DNA of 64,000 nt from Eublepharis macularius (lineage: Eukaryota > Chordata > Lepidosauria > Squamata > Eublepharidae): positions 158,602,676-158,666,675 of the forward strand of contig NC_072792.1 of assembly GCF_028583425.1 (NCBI RefSeq). Direction: 5' to 3'. The notes under the pieces were generated by a model. It saw only the letters and a list, made by a program, of their open reading frames with translations, searched no databases and was not told the origin of the DNA. Shown here in pieces: positions 57,229 to 64,000 of this stretch (positions are counted from its first letter, which is position 1; each line of letters begins with the position of its first letter). A program made the position numbers and the translations under genes.

Positions 57229-57481
57229 ATGTTCAGTAGTTTTTCTGATGATGGTAAATGCACAAAGATTTTGCTTGGAGACACAACATAACAAATCCGT
57301 ACTTGCAGTTCTTGGTTACAATCTAACACCAAATCTTGTGAAAGGTCTACACTTTCAGGATTTAAAACATCCACCTCATTTGTGAAGGTTGCTTCTGGAG
57401 GGGGATCCCACACTTCCTTGTAAGCAACAGTAGTGATCTGAGGATTCCTATAAAAAGTGTAAGGTTCGCTTTCAGCCATTT
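57229..57481 (-). CDS. RNF17: RNF17 coding exon, most 5' one in the window
   Basis: Acceptor TATTACCAG; two bases complete a codon from an exon outside the window. It then reads MAESEPYTFYRNPQITTVAY, KEVWDPPPEATFTNEVDVLN, and ends with ELQVRICYVVSPSKIFVHLP, SSEKLLNM, donor GTAAGT. The VRICYVVSPSKIFVHL strand opens the first extended Tudor module here. The internal ATG is not the gene start, since the frame enters from the upstream exon. It runs 253 bases and ends with two bases of a Met codon. Confidence 0.92.
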
Positions 57482-58073
57482 CTGGTAATAGACAAGTATA
57501 TGAATAGAAGCTATCTTCCCATGCAAGGGTAAATATTCCACTTTTGAAAAGTTTAATAGCACAAACAAATCCTAAATTGGAATTATTAGACTACTTGCTC
57601 TCTGCACACATCTCACCTCCTGTTATGACCAGAGTATCTCTGGCATTACAGTGCTTATGACTGAACCAAAACACAAACCAAAGTTCATCATGAACCGGGC
57701 CGGTCATGGTTTGCGAACCAGTGGTTCGTCGGTGTGCATTTCTCACAAACTATGAAGAACGGACCTTTGGACACTTACCGTGAAGGGTCCTTCTCCTCTG
57801 AGGAAAGGAGGACATCTTGGGTGATTCCCACCATCCAATCAGGGAGGCAGGAACTAACTTTCTTCCTCTTCCTGTCTAGCCTGTGGGACCACCCTCTCTT
57901 CAGTTCAGGTCACTCCACAAAGCAGTAACATTGAATTTATCATTCAGCAACTGTTAATACTGAGAGAAAAAACACTTGCTGCATTAACATGTACTGTAAA
58001 TAAAGCATAACCCGGAGAAGGTAGAAGAATGAGGCAGCAAGGTAGAGGACGGAGACCCGGGGAGGGCAAGATG

Positions 58074-58160
58074 TCCTTCTTTCCTCAGAAGAGAAGGTCC
58101 CTTCACGGTAAGTGTCCAAAGGTCCGTTCTCCCTCTGAGGCGGAGGACATCTTGGGTGCT
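58074..58160. repeat. DIRS-C internal complementary region
   Basis: It carries GTAAGTG at 58108-58114, the mirror of the same motif on the minus strand at 57772-57778. The two halves pair with opposite ends of the element. Confidence 0.75.
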
Positions 58161-60099
58161 CCCAAAGCAGTTTCCAGTTTCTGGGTGGGATGTGGTCTTC
58201 GTCCATGATCATGCACTGCAGTACTTTTCTACTACAGTCGGTGTCCCCTGAATCATATAGATTCGATTTGTAGCATCTTAATAAGGTCAAGACTGACAAA
58301 CTTGCAGCCTTCTTCTACAGCGTTCCTGTGTAACGCTGCACTGGTAGTAGCATTCCTCAAAGAGTGAGCTGGTATTCCACAAGGAACCTCTGCGAAGAGA
58401 GTTTTTAGGAGTTTCGATAGTGTATGTTTTGCTATTGGCACCTACTGCTGCTGAAGACATTTTCTTCCCTAAACTGAGATGAGATATATTTAAGAATAGT
58501 AAGACTGACTTTCTAATTTGTACTATTCGGAGCAGAGGCCTTAATCCTCCTTCTGACATCTAGGTTGTGTCAGAGCCTCTCCCTCGTCTATTTAGGGTAC
58601 AGGTATAGATATGGTAGCCTTATCTCTTGCAAACTATGCAGTTTGGAATACGGTTTTGGAAGACAGTACGAGGCATCACCTTACTATTGGGAAAGATACA
58701 GAGTTCAGGTCTGACTAAATCTTCTGGCAGACGCAAACATAATAAGGAAGATAGTCTTCATTCTCGGCCTTCTCAGGGGAACATCCTTGACTGGTTCAAA
58801 TGGATGCTTGGTCAGGGCTGTGTAAAATGTCTACTGAGCGAGGGCTTCCCAATAAAGAGTTGTAAATTCTGAGCATAAACTGTTTTCTGAATGCTAGGAG
58901 AGTGTTGGCCACCTCTCAGAAATATCCCCATCTTAGGAAGGTGTTCCTTTCTATTTCCACACGGTTAAGCAGAGTAAGTCTAAATGAGGGAGCCAAATTG
59001 GTCCCTGCTGTAACTTGACCGGAGAGGTCAGTAGGATGAAAGGTGGAAATATCACCATCTGTTGGAGGGCGGAAAGGCATGGTAAGGGTAGTAATACATA
59101 GAGGAGGCCTAATGGCCACTGCAATGTCAGGGCATCTGCTTGTGAGAAGAACAAATCTTGTCATGTACCCCGGTAGTTGATGGCTGTGTTGGGGCGCACA
59201 CAGGTTCATGAGGTGTTGTGAAGTGCAATGTTATAAGATGTTTCTTAAGGGACTATTCCCGTTGTCCCCTCAGCCAGTCTGCCTGGGCATTGGATATGCC
59301 TTTGATGTGTACAGTTCTGATCGAAGCTAGGTGACCATCCTCCCAGGTAAGTATCCTTGCTGCCACCTGTGTCACTTCAAGGTCTTGAATCCTCCCTGCT
59401 TGTTTATATATATTTTGTCTGCAACCTTGTCCATACAGAGCTCTGAACTGGAACAGGGCCAGACAAATTGCTCCCCTTTCTACGTCATTGATAGGAAGAC
59501 ATGCCTAACCTGATTCTTACACCTGTAAATATTTGTTGTTCTCGAGGGATCATGAATCTTTTGCTTTGCATTGGGTTGGTGACCTTAGCTCAGATGGGTT
59601 TTGATCTGAAGTGGTATCTGAATGGGAAGATCTGTCTTCTCCATGATCTGTTGTTAATGAGATCTAAGAAAGGTCTGAAGTGGTCTTGCCTATAGACGAC
59701 CTCAAAGGGTATTGCACTGTAGGTAGCAACTAGCAAACCCATCAGTTTCAGCAGTGTTGTGAGAAGTGATTTTGCACTCTGATGACAGTCTCAGTCAGCA
59801 GTTTGGTCTTCCTGACCTTTTCTTTGGTGAGGGATAGAAAAAACCCTTTTGGTGACTGTGATCTAACCCAGGTGTTCAAGCTTGTAGGAACTGAATGGTG
59901 AATTGAACGTTGTGGTGAGATTTTCTCGTGAACCAATCAGGAGATCATCTGGGTACAAGTGAACATGAATACCCCCTGTCTCTGAAACGTATGATGGGGT
60001 TGATCATGAATTTTGTAAATACTCTTGGTGTGATGGACAGGCCAAAACAGGATGGCTCAGAACTGCCAATTTTTAATTTTTTTTTTAAAACATAAAATC

Positions 60100-60345
60100 T
60101 TAAGGTATTTTTGATGGGCTGTCAGAATTGGTACATGGAGGTATCTCTCTGTGAGATCTGTAGATGTCATGTGTTCTTCTGATTGATTTGTCACTGCGAC
60201 TGAGCACAGAGTCTCCATTCAGAAGTGATATAATTTGATAAACTTGTTCAAAAAACTTGACATCTAATAACACCCTCCAGTCCCTATTCTTTTTAGGGAC
60301 TGAGAAGAAGATTGAGTAGACCCCTTTCTGGAGGGCAGCTTTCAA
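60100..60345 (-). pseudogene. DIRS-C reverse transcriptase fragment
   Basis: The frame has GVYSIFFSVPKKNRDWRVLL, DVKFFEQV, the YSxxFxVPKKxxxWRxxLDxKxxN block of DIRS reverse transcriptase. The palm motifs are not recognisable. Confidence 0.7.
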
Positions 60346-60534
60346 ATTGTATGGAATAGCCTTGTGAGACTATGTGTAAGGCCTGCCTGCTTGTCAACCT
60401 AAGCTTGATGGTAAAGAGTAGTTGGCCTCTCACGGGACAGCTAGCAAGTTCTGTCTTAGAGATCTGGGTATTAAGGTCGATCTCTTTCCCCGTGTGGAGA
60501 ACTGTCTGTTTGATCTTGGGAAAAGGTAAGCATT

Positions 60535-60665
60535 ATCCCCACAATACAGCTGGAGAGCTGGGACTGAGAGGACTGGTTTATTCAAAGCCATGCAGCAAGT
60601 TCATGGCAGCAGTGAGAATTGAACCTGCAGAGTACTGCATCACTGTTCAGTTATTTAACCACTGT
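60535..60665 (-). mobile_element. SINE fragment in DIRS-C
   Basis: The minus strand shows agtggttaaataactgaaca (A-box side), B box ctgcaggttcaattctc and a ccattgcatggctttgaata-type body. It is a decayed Sauria-type SINE. Confidence 0.5.
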
Positions 60666-61864
60666 ACTACAAGTGCGGTCTTGAAAAGACCCCCCTTATT
60701 AAAGGGTTGCCTAGATTAACCTCAGGATGGCCATTTGGAATCTTGTCTGGACCTTAGTAGTGTGTGTTATGAATAAAAGGCTGAGGGCCAATGGATCTCC
60801 TCTCAGATTGTTTGAGTGTTTTTGGCAACACATTCTTCTGTCCTAGGTCTCAATCTAGATCTTTCCCAGGACACCCCCAAATAGCTTGTCTCTCTAAAAG
60901 AGGTAAGCCAGGACGATATTTTTAGAGTGTGAATCTGCTGGCCATGCTCTTACTCAAGTGCGCCAGCTTGTCACTGCTGTCAAGACCATAATCCTAGAAG
61001 AAAAAGGTAAATGTATCCAGGATGATGTCTGCCATGAAGGTATTGGCCCTTACATTTCTGTTTGCCCCTTCAATGGGGGCAGCTATTGTTGTACAGGAGG
61101 AGTTGGATCAGTTTCCAGATCCATACTCCTGACACTCTTGAGGCAATTGCTGTAGCCTTAATAGCCATGGTCACGGCCTCGTGAGCTCTTGTTAGCATGG
61201 CCTCTCTCTTCTTGTTTAAGTGGTCTCTGACTGATCCTTACCCATCTTCTGACCAGAGCCCAGATGACTGAAGACTAGCCACTGGAGGTTCCACTGCAGG
61301 TACCTGCAACAACTCATAGCAAAGAAAGGTAGTGAGTACAGTTTGTTTTTTGGGGGGACCAAGTTTGGGGATTATTAATTGGCTTATGGTGTAGAAAACT
61401 CAGCCTTGAACCTTCTCCACAAATATTCTGGAAATGGGAGGACCTTTTCTGAGGAACCTTCACTAGGAAGTGACTCGTTTCCCTGGGTTGGATTTGGTAT
61501 TCCCAGTCTAAGGGTCCTACTCCCCCAAGGCTAATTTTTACAGATCTAAGGCTGAGAATGTCTTAGGTGTAAATACTGGCAAGACCTCAGATTCTGACAG
61601 CTGGACTGACTGTTCTGGTAGGGATATTTCTTCCTTTTCCACATCTGAAGGACTTCATCCTTCTCCCTGTCATTACAAACTCTATCTGAGGGCGATCCCC
61701 CTGCTCCGTGGGGATCCCTGACTGATAAACGTTACAAATTGCCTTATTCTGACTCAGACCATTGGTCAGTGTTATCTCCTCAGACTGGCAGCAGGACACC
61801 AGGGTCTCAGGAAGAGGTTTTTCTCCTCATCTACCTAATCTCTTAAACTGGAGTTAATGGGGAA

Positions 61865-61925
61865 CAAACCTGGATCTTTTGCATACAAAGCAGAAGCTCT
61901 TCCACAGAGCTACAGCCTTACTCAT
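61865..61925 (-). mobile_element. tRNA-like SINE head fragment
   Basis: The minus strand reads gtagctctgtggaagagctt and tgcaaaagatccaggtttg, matching the head seen at 9066-9142 with many changes. Short and decayed. Confidence 0.4.
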
Positions 61926-62519
61926 GGAGGGAGGAGGAGGTAGACACCACACCACTATTTCCTCTCTCCTGGTTAGTCTTAAGAGTTAAAAGGTTCAAAG
62001 ACACCGGCAAAACTGCGCCCTTTATACATTACCCATCTGACAGGGAAAGGCAGGGCTAGATCCTGTTGTAAAAGCAGGGCTAAATCCAAAGGGGAAAGGC
62101 CTGCTGTAAAATCTCCAGCCAGGAGATTGGCATGGGCACATTCACATGGAGCCAGGGCTGAGGAGACTTCTGGAATCTTTATAGGGCCAAAGTGCTTCTG
62201 ACTGGTAAAGTAACAGGATTTCCTCCCTCACAGTCAGTCTAATTGCTGACAGGAATTCTGGAGGTATAACACGCTTGGGGGAACACTTACATGGCCCTCC
62301 TGGGCTTGTCGGCTGGAGCTCTGGGTGTCTGGATTATGTTTCAGCCATGTTTCTCCTGCCAGGAGATTGGCAAGTGCGTTGCATTGTTTCCCGCCAAAAT
62401 TGAGCTCCACCAGGTGGCGCTGTTCTTAGCTGGCTGGCTGAGGCACGTTGTTTTAACAAGCTCCCTCTGTGGAAGATGGAGCTGTTGAGAGGCCTGCGTC
62501 TCTTCCAAGGCCATTTCCT

Positions 62520-62721
62520 TGCCGGGCGACCCATACAGCCTCAGAGGCATGCTGGTGCCGGCTGGGCCTGTTCCCGCCATCAGTAGGACGGCACTCCATG
62601 GGAACAGCCCATATTCTCCTTGCCAGGGAACCCATACAGCCTCAGAGGCATGCTGGTGCTGGCTGGGCCTGTTCCCGCCGCCGGTAGGACGGCTCTCCGT
62701 GGGAACAGCCCAAATTCTTCT
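62520..62721. repeat. 101-base direct tandem duplication in DIRS-C
   Basis: 62520-62620 and 62621-62721 are near-identical, each with acccatacagcctcagaggc, atgctggtg and gggaacagccca. The 101-base period shifts frame, so minus-strand open frames across it are not continuous protein. It lies in the gag side of the element. Confidence 0.9.
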
Positions 62722-63280
62722 CCATGAAGCTTTCCTCAGAGTCCGATGACTCTCTAGAGACCATCTCGTCCTCTTCTTTTCTTTCTTTGGCAAGAGGAGT
62801 AAAAGAAGAGGAAATAGGAGAGTAAGGTAATGAAGTAAGTAAGGAGTAAGGTAAAGAATGATTTGAGGAAGAAGAAAGATAAATAAGAGATAGAGAGAAA
62901 AAAGGAAGCAGAGCTAGTCTGCTGCAGAACTGCTCTCCCTGGAGGCAGGAACAGAACTGAAGAGAGGGTGGTCCCACAGGCTAGACAGGAAGAGGAAGAA
63001 AGTTAGTTCCTGCCTCCCTGATTGGATGGTGGGAATCACCCAAGATGTCCTCCGCCTCAGAGGGAGAACCACTTTACCACTATAATTTTTAGGGCAGTTC
63101 GTTTGGTTCATTTCTCTGCAGACATCCTGGAGCCAATCAATCTATTCCCTGGGCAACAGGACGATGGACTTCTGCAGGCTTTCTGCAACCCTGGGAACAC
63201 CAATGTCAGCCCTCCAAAGCTTCATAGGCAGCTCTGGCTGCCAACCAGAGAGCTCCCATTCTGCTCTCAGAGAACAGGAG

Positions 63281-63287
63281 TATATAA
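63281..63287 (+). promoter_or_regulatory. TATA-like box in copy C
   Basis: TATATAA lies about 148 bases after CCAAT at about 63133, in the same context as copies A and B. Confidence 0.4.
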
Positions 63288-63477
63288 TCCCCAGCTCCCA
63301 GGCAAATGATTTCCGTTTCCAGCAGGCGGTTAGAAACTGTTGTTGGGTTGTCAGTCACAGAGGGCAGTATCTGAAGCTTGTGCTCGAGATTCTGGTGCTT
63401 CAGCGCTCAGAACCACCTGCTTCTGTTCCACAGCCAGACTCCGGAGCTGAGCCTAGTGGGTTACTCATCTGAGGAGT

Positions 63478-64000
63478 CTTATTATTTTGAGCACCTCTCT
63501 CGGTGCCAACCTCAGGGGCCAAGTCTAGTGTGTTCCTGTACGGACTCACAGAATACTGTTATATATTATACTTATTAATAGTATCATTATTATTTAGAGC
63601 ACCTGTCTCTGCTGTAAAGGTGCCTGGGTGGTGGGTCAGGTCTCTGACCCCACCCCAGTCTTTGTGCCACTACCATCCTCAGGGACCAAGCCTAGTCGGT
63701 TCCTGTGAGGACTCACAAAATACTGTAATATATACTACAGTTATTAACAGTATTATTATTTAGAACACCTGTCCCGGCTGGGAAGGTGCCTGGGTGGTGG
63801 GTCAGAGCCCTGACCCCACCCCAATCTCTGTGCCACTGGCAGCCTCAGAGGCCAACCCTAGTGGGTTCCTGTGAGGACTCACAGAATACTATAATATTAT
63901 ACTTCTTATCAGTATCATTATTATTTAGAGCACTTGTCCTGGATAGGAAGGTGTCTGGGTGGGTCAGGGCTCTGGATCACTCCCTGTCCTTTCCAAATGT
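63478..64000. repeat. About 164-base tandem array in copy C
   Basis: tattatttagagcacctgtc recurs near 63478, 63590, 63751 and 63918. It is followed each time by aaggtgcctgggtggtgggt, a cctcaggg.ccaagcctagt block and a gtgaggactcacagaatact block. The array continues beyond the window. Confidence 0.8.

Larger units (their letters stand above)
4938..57481 (-). other. RNF17: RNF17 (TDRD4) gene, 3' half: sixteen coding exons and their introns
   Basis: Reading the minus strand, sixteen exons splice in phase with GT-AG borders. They yield about 755 residues ending in a natural stop. The product carries three extended Tudor modules (roughly exons at 57481-41483, 32914-16547 and 9810-5015) and matches the C-terminal half of RNF17, a RING and multi-Tudor protein of male germ-cell granules that acts in the piRNA pathway. 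As recalled, the mammalian protein is about 1620 residues, so the RING and N-terminal Tudor exons lie beyond base 64000. No frameshift or stop interrupts the exons, so the gene looks functional. Coding sequence is about 4 percent of the span; introns hold L1, DIRS, CR1, SINE and hAT-type insertions. Convergence with CENPJ matches mammalian gene order and supports the call. Confidence 0.9.
57757..63075 (-). mobile_element. DIRS-type retrotransposon of a second family (DIRS-C)
   Basis: The left end (57770-57905) and the reverse complement of 62955-63070 are inverted terminal repeats sharing aggacatcttgggtgattcc, ccaatcagggaggcaggaac and tagcctgtgggaccaccctc. The internal complementary region at 58074-58160 has a first half complementing the left end and a second half (ctctgaggcggaggacatct) complementing the right end. 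The sequence differs from DIRS-0/1/2 but the plan is the same. Minus-strand RT (60100-60345) and other remnants confirm orientation. It is inserted in copy C of the long hAT-like element. Confidence 0.82.
57655..64000. mobile_element. Long hAT-like element, copy C, split by a DIRS element; runs off the window
   Basis: The left-end motif (acacaaaccaaagttcatcatgaacc) is at 57667-57700 and the element is cut at about 57756. It resumes at about 63076 with taatttttagggcagttcg, ccaatcaatctattccctgg, the TATA-like cassette and a tandem array of about 164 bases reaching 64000. The outermost left bases are degraded, so no target duplication is visible. Confidence 0.65.

Noticed and set aside
62341-62793. 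Minus-strand 150-codon frame
   Set aside because: It spans a 101-base tandem duplication that shifts register and shows no domain. It may include decayed DIRS gag sequence but cannot be called as a gene.
63478-64000. CRISPR-like array
   Set aside because: Units are about 164 bases, repeat throughout and have no distinct spacers. The context is a eukaryotic transposon.

Overview
The window is a vertebrate nuclear locus, most likely from a squamate reptile. Two conserved genes meet tail to tail. On the plus strand, the last two exons of CENPJ (CPAP) end at base 1829. On the minus strand, sixteen in-phase coding exons of RNF17 (TDRD4) run from 57481 down to the stop codon at 5015. As I recall, the same two genes are neighbours in mammals. 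The squamate call is inference. It rests on abundant Sauria-type tRNA SINEs, CR1 and L1 LINEs, DIRS elements and hAT-type miniature elements together.

Layout. 1-1923: CENPJ 3' end. 1924-4937: intergenic, with a foldback element and a small internally deleted DIRS element. 4938-57481: RNF17, of which only about 2.3 kb is coding. The rest is introns swollen by repeats: a GC-rich tandem array (7880-8396); a DIRS element (10590-15600) carrying a nested L1 and a nested hAT-type element; a nearly full-length, decayed L1 (about 19970-26063); CR1 fragments; a second, fuller DIRS element (34785-41030) carrying a nested SINE and MITE; and two copies of a long hAT-like element (41741-44149 and 44921-52095), the second holding an LTR-like segment and a CR1. 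57482-64000 lies upstream of the first RNF17 exon seen here. It holds a third copy of the long hAT-like element, split by another DIRS element.

RNF17 encodes a multi-Tudor germ-granule protein. The visible exons splice in phase with GT-AG borders into about 755 C-terminal residues, covering three extended Tudor modules and the natural C-terminus. CENPJ contributes the end of its glycine-rich TCP10 C-terminal domain.

The structures most worth a second look lie in the repeats. The long hAT-like family shares terminal regions and a CCAAT/TATA-like cassette, but each copy has expanded a different minisatellite. Five DIRS-related elements all lie in one orientation and carry a splice-donor-like GTAAGTG at their left end and internal complementary region. 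I found no bacterial-style system, no CRISPR array and no free-standing tRNA or rRNA gene.
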